A DNA stretch of 64,000 nt from Nocardioides marinisabuli (GCF_013466785.1 NZ_CP059163.1:2480001-2544000), one strand, 5' to 3'; positions 34,251 to 43,003 are shown, counted from the stretch's first letter. Numbers and translations: made by a program. The notes: generated by a model not told the origin, from the sequence alone.

Positions 34251-34373
34251 CGCCGTACGCCATGGGGTCGCCGGGTTTCGACGACGCTCGAGCCTTCGGC
34301 CCTCGCTGCTCAACCAACGGCGGCGCCCTCGCTGCTCGACCAACGGCGGCGTCCTCGCTGCTCGACCAGCGGC
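34251..34373. repeat. Inverted partial copy of the 134-bp repeat plus two short units
   Basis: 34251-34320 is the reverse complement of the left half of the array units at 21.2 kb (ending CTCGCTGCTCAACCAACGG). Two further 26-27-bp pieces ending CTCGACCAACGG and CTCGACCAGCGG follow (34321-34347, 34348-34373). The element fills the gap between the convergent AAA ATPase and acyl-CoA dehydrogenase genes. Confidence 0.88.
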
Positions 34374-34381
34374 GGGGGTGC

Positions 34382-35587
34382 TCAGACGAAGGCGCTCTCA
34401 CCGGTGATGGCGCGCCCGACGATGAGGGTGTTGATCTCGCGGGTGCCCTCGTAGGAGTAGATGGCCTCGGCGTCGGCGACGAAGCGGCCGACGTGGTGCT
34501 CGAGCAGGATGCCGTTGCCGCCGAGCACCTCGCGCGCCCAGCCGACCGTCTCGCGCATCCGCACGGTGCTGTGCACCTTGCACAGCGAGGCGTGCTCGTC
34601 GCGCAGCAGCCCGGCGTCCTGCAGCTGGGAGGCGCGCACGTTCATCGCGGTGCCGGCGGTGACGTTGGAGAGCATCTTGACCAGCAGGTCCTGCACCAGC
34701 TGGAAGGAGGCGATCGGCCGGCCGAACTGCTCGCGCGCCTTGGTATAGCGCACGGCGTGCTCGTAGGCGCCGCGCGCGCAGCCGACGGCCTGCCAGGCCA
34801 CGCCCATCCGGGTCACCCGCAGCACCTCGGAGGTGCTGGCGAAGCTGGTGGCGCCCTGGAGGCGGTGGGTCTCGGGCACGTGCACGTCGCGCAGGTGGAT
34901 CTCGGAGTTCTGCACGACCCGCAGCGCGATCTTGTCCTGCTGGACCTCGAAGGTCATCCCCTCGGTGCCCTTCTCGACGACGAAGCCCTTGACCTCGCCG
35001 TCGTCCTCGTCGCGCGCCCAGATGATCACCAGGTCGGCGAAGGAGGCGTTGCCGATCCACTTCTTCTCGCCGTTGAGCACCCAGCCGTCGCCGTCGCGGC
35101 GGGCGGTCGTGGCCAGGCCCATCGAGATCGCCGAGCCGACGTCGGGCTCGGTGAGGCCGAAGGCGCCGATCAGCTCCATCCGCGCCATCGCCGGCAGCCA
35201 CCGCTCGCGCTGCTCCTCGGAGCCGCACAGCTGGATCGAGCCCATCGCCAGCCCGCCGTGGACCCCCATGAAGGTGCCGATGGAGGGGTCGATGCGGCTG
35301 AGCTCCATCGCCACCATGCCGTCGACCAGCGCGCCCCGGGCCGGGCAGCCGGGGCCGTCGTAGGCCAGGCCGGCGATCCCCAGCTCGGCGATCGCCGGCA
35401 CCAGCTGGTGGGGGAACTCGCCCCGGGTCCAGTGCTCGTTGATGACCGGCTCGACCTCGCGGGTCATGAACGCCCGCACCCGGCTCAGCAGCTCGCGGTC
35501 CTGCTCCTCGAGCAGCAGCTCGAAGCCCAGGAAGTCGGAGAAGGGGGAGTCGTGCAGGTCGGCGACCTCGGGCTCGTGGGCGTTCAC
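34382..35587 (-). CDS. Acyl-CoA dehydrogenase, glutaryl-CoA dehydrogenase-like
   Basis: 401-aa flavoprotein of the ACAD family. FAD/substrate motifs are 'AFGLTEPDVGSAISMGLATTA', 'WVLNGEKKWIGNASFADLVIIWA', 'KALREQFG'-type 'TKAREQFGRPIASFQLVQD', and 'EVLGGNGILLEHHVGRFVADAEAIYSYEGTREINTLIVGRAITG'. The Glu in 'YEGTREI' is at the catalytic-base position of glutaryl-CoA dehydrogenases. GTG 35587 overlaps the upstream phaZ stop (GTGA), so it is the third cistron of phaC-phaZ-acd and may handle acyl-CoAs linked to polyester turnover. The exact substrate is not readable. Confidence 0.9.
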   Translation of the reverse strand: MNAHEPEVADLHDSPFSDFLGFELLLEEQDRELLSRVRAFMTREVEPVINEHWTRGEFPHQLVPAIAELGIAGLAYDGPGCPARGALVDGMVAMELSRIDPSIGTFMGVHGGLAMGSIQLCGSEEQRERWLPAMARMELIGAFGLTEPDVGSAISMGLATTARRDGDGWVLNGEKKWIGNASFADLVIIWARDEDDGEVKGFVVEKGTEGMTFEVQQDKIALRVVQNSEIHLRDVHVPETHRLQGATSFASTSEVLRVTRMGVAWQAVGCARGAYEHAVRYTKAREQFGRPIASFQLVQDLLVKMLSNVTAGTAMNVRASQLQDAGLLRDEHASLCKVHSTVRMRETVGWAREVLGGNGILLEHHVGRFVADAEAIYSYEGTREINTLIVGRAITGESAFV

Positions 35588-36486
35588 GCGGGGGCCTTTC
35601 CGTCGGGTTCGATGTAGGGACGCAGGCCGAGCAGGAACTGCTCGACCACCGGCACCAGGCGCTCGGCCTCGGTGACGATGTCGAGGTGGCCGCCCTCGTA
35701 GAGGTGCAGCCGGGCGTGGGGGATCAGCCGCGCCTGCAGCCGCGGGTTGGCGACCGGGATGATCGGGTCGTCGGTGCCGCCCATCACCAGCGTCGGCTGC
35801 CGCAGCAGCCGCAGGAACGGCAGGCTCGTCCAGCCGGCCATCGCGCCCAGCTGGTAGTAGTAGCCGCGGCGGGGGCCCGACCGGGTCACCGAGTGCAGCA
35901 GCCGGGCGCCCTTGGCGGGGTCGGTGCGCATCGTGCCGCCGTAGATGTCGCCGGCGATCCGCGCGGCGTACTCGGGGTCGCGGTGGCGGCGCGGGGTCGA
36001 CATCTTGAGCAGCACCGAGGGGTGCGCCGGCACCATCAGGGCGCCGGTGCCGGTCGCGACCAGCACCACGCGGCGTACCCGCCGACGGTGCTGGACCGCC
36101 AGCTGCTGGGCCAGCCCGCCGCCCCACGAGAGGCCGAGCACGTCGAAGCGCTGGTGCCCGAGCCCGGCCATCAGCCGGGTGACCCAGGAGGCCAGCGCCG
36201 CGATCGGGTACGGCGTCGGCGGCAGCGCGCTGCCGCCCACTCCGGGCACGTCGAAGCGCACCACGCCGCGGCGCGGGTCGAGGGCGTCGACCAGCGGCTG
36301 GAGCACCTCGAAGGAGACCCCGATGCCGTTGCACAGCAGCAGCGGCGGCTCGTTGACGAAGGGCCCCACGCCCTCGCGCACCGAGATCCGCGCGGTGATG
36401 CCGCGCACCGAGACCGAGCGGACCCGGTCGGGGGCGGCGTCGGACGAGGCGGGGGTGCCCACGGGCGGCTCAGCGGTCGTGGACAT
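35584..36486 (-). CDS. phaZ: Intracellular PHA depolymerase / alpha-beta hydrolase
   Basis: 300-aa alpha/beta hydrolase. The nucleophile elbow 'DVLGLSWGGGLAQQLA', the N-terminal 'PLLLCNGIGVSFEVLQPLVDAL', 'VRFDVPGVGGS' and 'TLVMGGTDDPIIPVANPR', with 'YEGGHLDIVTEA' (His), match medium-chain-length PHA depolymerases (PhaZ of pseudomonads). The 5' end overlaps phaC by 17 bases and the stop overlaps the dehydrogenase start, so synthase and depolymerase are made together. A simple esterase cannot be excluded, but context supports PhaZ. Confidence 0.85.
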   Translation of the reverse strand: MSTTAEPPVGTPASSDAAPDRVRSVSVRGITARISVREGVGPFVNEPPLLLCNGIGVSFEVLQPLVDALDPRRGVVRFDVPGVGGSALPPTPYPIAALASWVTRLMAGLGHQRFDVLGLSWGGGLAQQLAVQHRRRVRRVVLVATGTGALMVPAHPSVLLKMSTPRRHRDPEYAARIAGDIYGGTMRTDPAKGARLLHSVTRSGPRRGYYYQLGAMAGWTSLPFLRLLRQPTLVMGGTDDPIIPVANPRLQARLIPHARLHLYEGGHLDIVTEAERLVPVVEQFLLGLRPYIEPDGKAPA

Positions 36487-38215
36487 AGGTGCCCGGGGCC
36501 GCGCAGACCGGCTCGTAGGCGGCGGAGCCGGTGCGTCGCGGCCGGTTGCGCTCGGGTCCGCTGCGCTCGGCCAGCCAGTCGACGTAGTCGCTCCACCAGC
36601 TGCCCCTGACCTTGGTGGCGCCGGCCAGCCACTCGGCGGCCCCGGGCGGGTTGGTGTCGCGGGTCTGGAAGCTGGCCTTCTCGTTGCTCGGCGGGTTGAC
36701 CATGGCGGCGATGTGGCCGCTGGTGGACAGCACGAACCGCGAGTCGCCACCCAGCAGCTGGGTGGTGCGGTAGCAGGACTCCCACTGGCACAGGTGGTCG
36801 GCGATGCCGGCCACGACGTAGGAGTCGACGTCGACCTTGCCCAGGTCGACCGGCGAGCCGAGCATCGTCGCGGCGTCGGGCTCGACCAGCGCGTTGCGCA
36901 CCGCGAGGTCCATGAAGTCGCGGTGCATGGCCGCGGTCATCCGCACCGGGTCGGCGTTCCAGTAGAGGATGTCGAAGGCCTTGGGGGCGTGGCCCATCAG
37001 GTAGTTGTTGACCCAGTAGTTCCAGATCAGGTCGTTGGGCCGCAGCCACGCGAAGATCTCAGCCAGCGCCCGGCCGTCGAGGTAGCCCTTCTCCCGGGAG
37101 GCACGCGTCGAGGCGGCGGCGCCCTTGTGGGAGAGCAGCGCGCTGGGCAGGCCGGCCTGGTGCTGGTCGAGCACCGTGACGGCGAGGCTGAAGGCCGCGA
37201 CCCGGCCCAGGTCGCCGGTGGCGGCGAGATGCGCCATCACCATCGAGGCGATCATCCCGCCCGAGCAGATCCCGAGCAGCGCGACCTGCTCCTGGCGCGA
37301 GATGTCCTGCGCGGCGGTCATCGCCTCGAGGATCGACTGGCCGTAGGTGTCCAGGCCCCAGTCGGCGTGCCGGGCGTCGGGGTTGCGCCAGGAGATGCAG
37401 TAGACCTGCTGGCCGGCCTGCACCAGGTGCTCGACCAGGCTGCGCTGCTCGGCGAGGTCGATGACGTAGTACTTGTTGATCGTCGGCGGCACGATCAGCA
37501 GCGGCACGCTGCGCACCTTGGTGGTCTGCGGGGTGTACTGGATGAGCTCGAAGACGTCGGTGCGCAGCACCACGTCGCCGGGGGTGACCGCGACGTCCTC
37601 GCCGACCGAGAAGGCGTCGGGCTCGACCATCGAGGGCACCCGGGGCGAGGTCGCGAAGTCCTTGACGAAGCGCCGCCCACCGGCCAGCAGGTTGCCGCCG
37701 CCGGTGTCGATGGTCCGCTTGAGCACCTTGGGGTTGAGCGCGGGGCTGTTGGTGGGGGAGAGGGCCTCGACGACGTTGTCGACGATGAAGCCCATCCGCT
37801 GGGAGTCGCCGTAGCCGAGGTTCGCGTCGGCGACCAGCCCGCGCAGCGCCTGCCCGGTGGCCAGGTAGCTCTGCAGGGTGCGCTTGAGGAAGGGGTTCTT
37901 GGCCCAGGCCTCGTCGGCGAAGCGACGGTCCTTGGGGTGGGGCCCGACCTCGGAGCGACCGACCTGCACGCGGGCCAGCTCGGCGGCCAGCCCCGCGGCC
38001 CGCCCGGCCACGGCGCCCGGACGGCGCGCCAGGCCGGCGGCCAGGCGCACCCCCGACATGCCGGGCAGGAACCGGCGCAGCGGGCCGCGCCCGGCCTCGG
38101 AGAGCAGCAGGTCGAGGGGGGTGCTGAGCTCGGAGGCCCCCGGTTCGTCGCGGGACCGGGCCTCGGCGATGCGGTCGTCGGCCCGGCGAGCGGGCTCGGT
38201 GCGGGTGGCGGTCAT
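36470..38215 (-). CDS. phaC: Polyhydroxyalkanoate synthase
   Basis: 581-aa PHA synthase polymerising 3-hydroxyacyl-CoA. The catalytic Cys lies in the lipase-like box 'LLGICSGGMIASM' (G-x-C-x-G). The domain also has 'PLLIVPPTINKYYVIDLAEQRSLVEHLVQAG', 'VYCISWRNPD', 'LRPNDLIWNYWVNNYLMG', 'DHLCQWESCYRTTQL' and the catalytic His in 'LSTSGHIAAMVNPP'. Length fits class I/II enzymes. GGAGGG precedes ATG 38215. It starts the operon phaC-phaZ-acyl-CoA dehydrogenase and is divergent from a hotdog thioesterase. Confidence 0.94.
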   Translation of the reverse strand: MTATRTEPARRADDRIAEARSRDEPGASELSTPLDLLLSEAGRGPLRRFLPGMSGVRLAAGLARRPGAVAGRAAGLAAELARVQVGRSEVGPHPKDRRFADEAWAKNPFLKRTLQSYLATGQALRGLVADANLGYGDSQRMGFIVDNVVEALSPTNSPALNPKVLKRTIDTGGGNLLAGGRRFVKDFATSPRVPSMVEPDAFSVGEDVAVTPGDVVLRTDVFELIQYTPQTTKVRSVPLLIVPPTINKYYVIDLAEQRSLVEHLVQAGQQVYCISWRNPDARHADWGLDTYGQSILEAMTAAQDISRQEQVALLGICSGGMIASMVMAHLAATGDLGRVAAFSLAVTVLDQHQAGLPSALLSHKGAAASTRASREKGYLDGRALAEIFAWLRPNDLIWNYWVNNYLMGHAPKAFDILYWNADPVRMTAAMHRDFMDLAVRNALVEPDAATMLGSPVDLGKVDVDSYVVAGIADHLCQWESCYRTTQLLGGDSRFVLSTSGHIAAMVNPPSNEKASFQTRDTNPPGAAEWLAGATKVRGSWWSDYVDWLAERSGPERNRPRRTGSAAYEPVCAAPGTYVHDR

Positions 38216-38349
38216 GGTGTTCCCTCCCGAGGACGTCGAGCCCCGGCACCGGGTCGGCACCAGGGCACGTCCCGAGTGTGACCCACACCACCACACCGGT
38301 GTCACCACCCCCGTCGTACGACGGGACGGGCGCGGGCACACTGGGCGCC

Positions 38350-38784
38350 GTGACCGACACCTCCACCGACCTGCCGGGTCTCGACGACTTCCCCGCCCGC
38401 AGCCGCGACAAGCTGCGCTACGGCGACACCGACCGGCAGGGCCACGTCAACAACGCGGTCTTCTCGACCCTGCTCGAGACCGGCCGCGTCGAGCTGCTCT
38501 ACCCCGGTGACGGGACCACGATGAGCGACGAGGGTGCCGCGTGGGTGATCGTGCGCATCGAGCTCGACCTGGTCGGCGAGATCACCTGGCCGGGCAGCGT
38601 CGACATCGGCACCCGGGTGGCCAAGGTCGGCCGCTCCTCGGTGACCATGCAGCAGGGCCTCTTCCAGGACGGCCGCGCCGTCGCCCGCGCCACCACGGTG
38701 ATCGTGCAGATGGACGACAAGACCCGCGGGTCCCGGCCGCTGAGCGAGGAGCTGGCGGAGCGGTTCCGCGCCCTTCAGGGGTGA
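38350..38784 (+). CDS. Acyl-CoA thioesterase, 4HBT hotdog fold
   Basis: 144-aa protein with the 4-hydroxybenzoyl-CoA thioesterase signature 'RYGDTDRQGHVNNAVFSTLLETGRVELLY', including the catalytic Asp in 'YGDTD', and a later 'VRIELDLVGEITWPGSVDIGTRVAKVG'. GTG 38350 is preferred; the frame is open to 38278. A CACACT -10-like hexamer (38336-38341) ends 8 bases upstream. Divergent from phaC, it may recycle acyl-CoA. Confidence 0.88.
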   Translation: MTDTSTDLPGLDDFPARSRDKLRYGDTDRQGHVNNAVFSTLLETGRVELLYPGDGTTMSDEGAAWVIVRIELDLVGEITWPGSVDIGTRVAKVGRSSVTMQQGLFQDGRAVARATTVIVQMDDKTRGSRPLSEELAERFRALQG

Positions 38785-38858
38785 CCTGCGGGGGTGACCT
38801 GGGGGCCGGTGGGCCGACGTACGTTCGAGGTGACCCGACCCGCTCCCCAGGAGGCCCC

Positions 38859-39347
38859 GTGACCAGCAGCCACACCGACGACGAGCAGCGCGTGCTCGAC
38901 CTCGTCAACGACGCGAAGATCGCGATGCTGACCTACGTCGACCCCAGCGGCAAGCTGCTGAGCAAGCCGATGGCCACCCAGGACACCGACGTCGACGGCT
39001 CGCTCTACTTCATCGCCGAGCTGCACTCCGAGAAGGTGCAGGCGCTGCAGGCCGACCCGCGGGTCAACGTCTCCTACAGCGACCGCGGCTCCTGGGTCTC
39101 GATCGCCGGCACCGCGTCGGTGGTCGACGACGAGGCCAGGCTCGCGGAGCTGTGGAGCGCCTTCACCGACTCGTGGCTGCAGGGCGGGCCGGACAACCCG
39201 GAGAACATCCTGATCGAGGTCGACGCCGAGACCGCGGAGTTCTGGGACGCCCCCGGCGGCTCCAAGGTCGTGCAGCTGGCCAACCTGGTGAAGGCGAAGG
39301 TCGCCGGCTCGCGCATCGAGGGCGACAACGAGACCGTCGAGATGTGA
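38859..39347 (+). CDS. Pyridoxamine 5'-phosphate oxidase-fold / general stress protein 26 family
   Basis: 162-aa split-barrel protein. 'KIAMLTYVDPSGKLLSKPMATQDTDVDGSLYFIAEL', 'VNVSYSDRGSWVSIAGTASVVDDE' and 'AEFWDAPGGSKV' are typical of the GsgA/general-stress-protein-26 branch, which binds FMN or F420. GTG 38859 has CAGGAGG 5 bases upstream. Role in stress or redox is inferred. Confidence 0.85.
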   Translation: MTSSHTDDEQRVLDLVNDAKIAMLTYVDPSGKLLSKPMATQDTDVDGSLYFIAELHSEKVQALQADPRVNVSYSDRGSWVSIAGTASVVDDEARLAELWSAFTDSWLQGGPDNPENILIEVDAETAEFWDAPGGSKVVQLANLVKAKVAGSRIEGDNETVEM

Positions 39348-39367
39348 CCGGGCGTCGCAGCGACACC

Positions 39368-39373
39368 TAGACT
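39368..39373 (+). promoter_or_regulatory. -10 element TAGACT of a leaderless promoter for ychF
   Basis: TAGACT ends 8 bases before GTG 39382, and there is no Shine-Dalgarno sequence in between. Confidence 0.5.
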
Positions 39374-39381
39374 CACCGCCC

Positions 39382-40458
39382 GTGGCTCTCACCATCGGCA
39401 TCGTCGGTCTCCCCAACGCGGGCAAGTCGACCCTCTTCAACGCCCTGACCAAGAACGACGTGCTTGCGGCGAACTACCCGTTCGCCACCATCGAGCCGAA
39501 CGTCGGCGTCGTGGGCGTCCCCGACGACCGGCTGCCCCGCCTGGCCGAGGTCTTCGGCTCGGCCAAGCAGCTGCCGGCGACCGTGGAGTTCGTCGACATC
39601 GCCGGCATCGTGCGCGGCGCCTCGGAGGGCGAGGGCCTGGGCAACAAGTTCCTCTCCCACATCCGGGAGTCGGCCGCGATCTGCCAGGTGACCCGGGTCT
39701 TCCGCGACGAGGACGTCACCCACGTCGACGGCGAGGTGAACCCGCAGAGCGACATCTCGACCATCCAGACCGAGCTGATCCTGGCCGACCTGCAGACGGT
39801 CGAGAAGGCGATCCCGCGCCTGGAGAAGGAGGCGAAGGGCAACAAGGACCTCGCCCCCGTCGTGGCCGCGGCCAAGGAGGCGCTGGCCCACCTCGAGGCC
39901 GGCACGCCGGTCATCGACACCGACCTCGACACCGCGCTGCTGCGCGAGCTGTCGCTGCTGACCGCGAAGCCCTTCATCTACGTCTTCAACTGCGACGCCG
40001 ACGAGCTGGCCGACGAGGACCTCAAGCAGCAGATGCGCGACCTGGTCGCGCCGGCCGAGGCGATCTTCCTCGACGCGAAGTTCGAGTCCGAGCTCGTCGA
40101 GCTCGGCGACGAGGACGAGGCCCGCGAGATGCTCGCCGAGATGGGCGTCACCGAGCCCGGCCTCGACGTGCTCGCCCGCGTCGGCTTCGACACCCTGGGC
40201 CTGCAGACCTACCTGACCGCCGGCCCCAAGGAGACGCGGGCCTGGACGATCAAGAAGAACGCCACCGCCCCCGAGGCCGCCGGTGTCATCCACACCGACT
40301 TCCAAAAGGGCTTCATCAAGGCCGAGATCGTCTCCTTCGACGACCTGATGGAGCACGGCACCATGCAGAAGGCCAAGGAGGCCGGCAAGGTGCGCATGGA
40401 GGGCAAGGACTACGTCATGGCCGATGGCGACGTGGTGGAGTTCCGCTTCAACGTCTGA
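39382..40458 (+). CDS. ychF: Redox-regulated ATPase YchF (Obg-related)
   Basis: 358-aa member of the Obg/YchF P-loop family. G1 'GIVGLPNAGKSTLFNALT', G3-region 'VEFVDIAGIVRGASEGEGLGNKFLSHIRE' and an atypical specificity loop 'YVFNCDADE', instead of NKxD, give the ATP preference known for YchF. The C-terminal TGS domain is at 'TRAWTIKKNATAPEAAGVIHTDFQKGFIKAEIVSFDDL'. Length is normal. It ends the conserved xse-ispH-DUF6542-ychF neighbourhood, here interrupted by accessory genes. Confidence 0.97.
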   Translation: MALTIGIVGLPNAGKSTLFNALTKNDVLAANYPFATIEPNVGVVGVPDDRLPRLAEVFGSAKQLPATVEFVDIAGIVRGASEGEGLGNKFLSHIRESAAICQVTRVFRDEDVTHVDGEVNPQSDISTIQTELILADLQTVEKAIPRLEKEAKGNKDLAPVVAAAKEALAHLEAGTPVIDTDLDTALLRELSLLTAKPFIYVFNCDADELADEDLKQQMRDLVAPAEAIFLDAKFESELVELGDEDEAREMLAEMGVTEPGLDVLARVGFDTLGLQTYLTAGPKETRAWTIKKNATAPEAAGVIHTDFQKGFIKAEIVSFDDLMEHGTMQKAKEAGKVRMEGKDYVMADGDVVEFRFNV

Positions 40459-40495
40459 GCGCGCCGCCTGGCGGGGAGCTGGCGCCGCCTCGCGC

Positions 40496-41263
40496 TCACA
40501 CGCCGGCGAGGACCCGGGAGTGCACCTCGAGGACCAGCTCGATCGCGCGCGCCTCGAGGGCCGCGTCGAGCCGGAACATCGGGATGGAGATGCTGATGGC
40601 GTCGGTGGCCGGGCCGGGGGAGGCCGGCGGCAGCGCGGCCGCGAAGCACCGGATGCCCGCGCTGTTCTCCTCGTTGTCGGTCGCGTAGCCGTCGCGCCGC
40701 ACCCGGGCCAGCTCGGCCAGCAGCGCGTCGTGGTCGGTGACGGTGTGGTCGGTCAGGGCCACCAGCTCCTCGGGCAGCATCGCCAGCACCGCCTCGTCGG
40801 TGTACGTCGCCAGCACCGCCTTGCCCAGCCCGGTCGCGTGCGCCGGCAGTCGGCGCCCGATGGCTGAGTAGAGCCGCACCGGGTGGGTCGAGTCGCGCTT
40901 GGCCAGGTAGACCACGTCGGAGCCGTCGAGGCGCCCCAGGTGCGTGGCCTCGCCGATCTCGGCGGAGATCCAGTCGAGGGTCCGCGCGGTGCGGGTGACC
41001 ATGTCGTCGGTGTCGACGAAGGAGGAGCCCACCCGCAGCGCCCGCAGCCCCAGGCTGAAGCGGGTGCCGGTGGCGTCGCTGACCACCCAGTTGCGCTGGG
41101 TCAACGTGCGCAGGATGCCGTGCAGGCTGCTCTTGGGGATGCCCAGGTCACGCGACAGGTCGCCCAGGCTCGGGGGCTGGCGCGCGTCGGCCAGGGCCTC
41201 GAGCACCGCCAGCGTGCGATCGGCTGACTTGACCGGCTGGAAGCCGTCGATCTCGTCACTCAC
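40496..41263 (-). CDS. IclR family transcriptional regulator of the uronate locus
   Basis: 255-aa IclR protein. The N-terminal winged helix reads 'VKSADRTLAVLEALADARQPPSLGDLSRDLGIPKSSLHGILRTL'. The effector domain has 'ATHLGRLDGSDVVYLAKRDS', 'RLPAHATGLGKAVLATY', 'YATDNEENSAGIRCFAAAL' and 'AISISIPMFR'. GTG 41263 has GAGGA upstream; longer starts would run into the operator. Divergent from kdgK, it is very likely the repressor or activator of the downstream polysaccharide genes, with KDG or a related keto-acid as the expected effector by analogy to KdgR. Confidence 0.92.
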   Translation of the reverse strand: MSDEIDGFQPVKSADRTLAVLEALADARQPPSLGDLSRDLGIPKSSLHGILRTLTQRNWVVSDATGTRFSLGLRALRVGSSFVDTDDMVTRTARTLDWISAEIGEATHLGRLDGSDVVYLAKRDSTHPVRLYSAIGRRLPAHATGLGKAVLATYTDEAVLAMLPEELVALTDHTVTDHDALLAELARVRRDGYATDNEENSAGIRCFAAALPPASPGPATDAISISIPMFRLDAALEARAIELVLEVHSRVLAGV

Positions 41264-41310
41264 AGGGGGTCCTCTCGAGCGCGCGCGGCGCCGGTCGGTC
41301 AGGCATCGAG

Positions 41311-41353
41311 ATTCAGTATAGGGATTGACATTCAGTATGACGTACGGCACATT
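41311..41353 (+). promoter_or_regulatory. kdgK promoter with paired ATTCAGTAT operator candidates
   Basis: ATTCAGTAT is repeated at 41311-41319 and 41330-41338, 19 bp apart. A consensus -35 TTGACA (41325-41330) lies between and touches the second copy. CACATT (41348-41353), 17 bases downstream, is a weak -10. These AT-rich repeats stand out in a GC-rich region and lie in the divergent IclR-kdgK gap. Confidence 0.65.
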
Positions 41354-41354
41354 C

Positions 41355-42353
41355 ATGTCTGTGACCAACGTTCAAGAGTGTGAACCGGCTGCGAGCCACG
41401 ACGTGGTGACCCTCGGTGAGCCGCTCATCTGCCTGACCGCCGCCGACGGACGCCTGCCCTCGACCAGCCACCTTGTGAAGTCGGTGGTGGGCGCGGAGTC
41501 CAACGTGGCCATCGGCCTGGCCCGCCTCGGCCGCTCCTCGGCCCTGGTCAGCCGCGTCGGGCAGGACCCCTTCGGCGACGAGGTCGTGCGCACCCTGCGC
41601 GGCGAGGGCGTCGACACCCGCTGGATCGTCCGCGACCCCGACGAGGTCACCGGCCTGATGATCAAGGAGCGCCGCGCGCCCGACGACATCCACGCCTACT
41701 ACTACCGCCGCGGCTCGGCGGCGGCCGGCCTCACGCCCGCCGACGTCGACGAGCAGGCCGTGGCGGGGGCGCGCCGGGTGCACGTCACCGGCATCACCCT
41801 GGCCCTGGGCCAGGGCCCCCGCGAGGCCACCGCCCGCATGGTCCAGCTCGCCGGCGAGAGCGGCGTCCCGGTCAGCTTCGACCCCAACTTCCGGCTCAAG
41901 CTCTGGTCCGAGCAGGATGCCGCCACGATGAGCGTGGCCTTCCTGCCCTCGGTGAGCGACCTGCTCGTCGGCGAGGACGAGCTGCTGGCGATGGCCCAGG
42001 TCGGCGGCGCCGCCCGCGGCCTGCCCGCCGCGCTGCGCTGGCTGGAGTCCTACGACCTGTGCTCCGTCGTGGTCAAGCGCGGCGCCGCCGGCGTCGTGGG
42101 CGTCAAGGACGGCGTCTGCCTCGAGCGCCCGGCCTACCCCGTGGCCGCGGTGGTCGACACCGTCGGCGCCGGTGACGCCTTCAACGTCGGCTACCTGCAC
42201 GCCACGCTCGGCGGCGCCGACCTCGGCGACGCCCTCGACTCCGGTCGCTGGGTGGCCAGCCGCGTGGTCTCCCACCTCGGTGACTACGAGGGCCTGCCCA
42301 GCGCCAGCGAGTACGCCGCCCACCTCGCCGAGGAGGAGGTGGCCCCGCGATGA
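41355..42353 (+). CDS. kdgK: 2-keto-3-deoxygluconate kinase (PfkB family)
   Basis: 332-aa sugar kinase. 'VVTLGEPLICLT', 'GAESNVAIGLARLGRSSALVSRVGQDPFGDEV', 'YYYRRGSAAAGL' (a KDG-kinase-specific stretch), 'SFDPNFRLKLW' and the catalytic 'DTVGAGDAFNVGYL' are present. It phosphorylates KDG to KDPG. The start is ATG 41355 or GTG 41361; neither has a ribosome site, so a leaderless transcript is likely. The stop overlaps kdgA (ATGA), coupling the two consecutive enzymes. Confidence 0.92.
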   Translation: MSVTNVQECEPAASHDVVTLGEPLICLTAADGRLPSTSHLVKSVVGAESNVAIGLARLGRSSALVSRVGQDPFGDEVVRTLRGEGVDTRWIVRDPDEVTGLMIKERRAPDDIHAYYYRRGSAAAGLTPADVDEQAVAGARRVHVTGITLALGQGPREATARMVQLAGESGVPVSFDPNFRLKLWSEQDAATMSVAFLPSVSDLLVGEDELLAMAQVGGAARGLPAALRWLESYDLCSVVVKRGAAGVVGVKDGVCLERPAYPVAAVVDTVGAGDAFNVGYLHATLGGADLGDALDSGRWVASRVVSHLGDYEGLPSASEYAAHLAEEEVAPR

Positions 42354-43003
42354 CCGCCACCACTGAGATCGCCAACGCGACCGGCCCCGACCTGCGCACC
42401 CTGCTGCCCGGCCCCTCCGTGCTGGCGGTGCTGCGCACCCGCACGGCGCGCACGGCCGTCGAGATGGCCGCCCCGCTCAAGGCCGGCGGCATCACGGTGC
42501 TCGAGGTGACCACCACGGTCCCCGACGCCGCAGGCGTGATCCGCGAGCTCGCGGGCGACCCGGAGCTGCTGGTCGGCGCCGGCACGGTCACCACCACCGC
42601 CCAGCTCGACGAGGTGCTCGCGGCCGGGTCCCGCTTCGTCGTCTCCCCGGGCCTCGACGAGGACGTCCTCGTGGCCGGCCTGGCCGCGGGCGTCCCCACC
42701 GTGCCCGGCGTCCTGACCCCGACCGAGGTCATCCGGGCGCGGGCGCTCGGCGCCGGCACCATCAAGCTCTTCCCGGCCGACACCGTCGGCATCGCCCACC
42801 TCCGGGCCCTGCAGTCGGTCTTCCCCGACACCGGGTTCATCCCCACGGGCGGGGTCGACGCCACGAGCATCGCGGGCTGGCTCGGCGCCGGCCCGGTCGC
42901 CGTCGGCGTCGGCAGCGTCCTGGAGAAGACGTACGTCGACCACGGAGCCGCCGCGCTGGAGGCGTTGGCGGCCGAGCTGGTCGCCCACCTCGAGAAGCAC
43001 TGA
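42350..43003 (+). CDS. kdgA: 2-keto-3-deoxy-6-phosphogluconate aldolase
   Basis: 217-aa class I aldolase splitting KDPG to pyruvate and glyceraldehyde-3-phosphate. 'LEVTTTVPDAAGVI' (Glu), 'LVGAGTVTTTAQLDEVLAAGSRFVVSPGLDEDVL', 'TVPGVLTPTEVIRARALGAGTIKLFPAD' (Schiff-base Lys in IKLFPA) and 'FIPTGGVDATSIAGWLGAGPVAVGVGS' mark the KDPG aldolase (Eda) family. The ATGA overlap with kdgK fits metabolic channelling. It closes the first cistron pair before the transporter genes. Confidence 0.93.
   Translation: MTATTEIANATGPDLRTLLPGPSVLAVLRTRTARTAVEMAAPLKAGGITVLEVTTTVPDAAGVIRELAGDPELLVGAGTVTTTAQLDEVLAAGSRFVVSPGLDEDVLVAGLAAGVPTVPGVLTPTEVIRARALGAGTIKLFPADTVGIAHLRALQSVFPDTGFIPTGGVDATSIAGWLGAGPVAVGVGSVLEKTYVDHGAAALEALAAELVAHLEKH

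Noticed and set aside
40457..40497. Terminator between ychF and the IclR gene
   Set aside because: GAGCGCG/CGCGCTC arms of 7 bp exist, but the 27-base interior pairs poorly; too weak to call.
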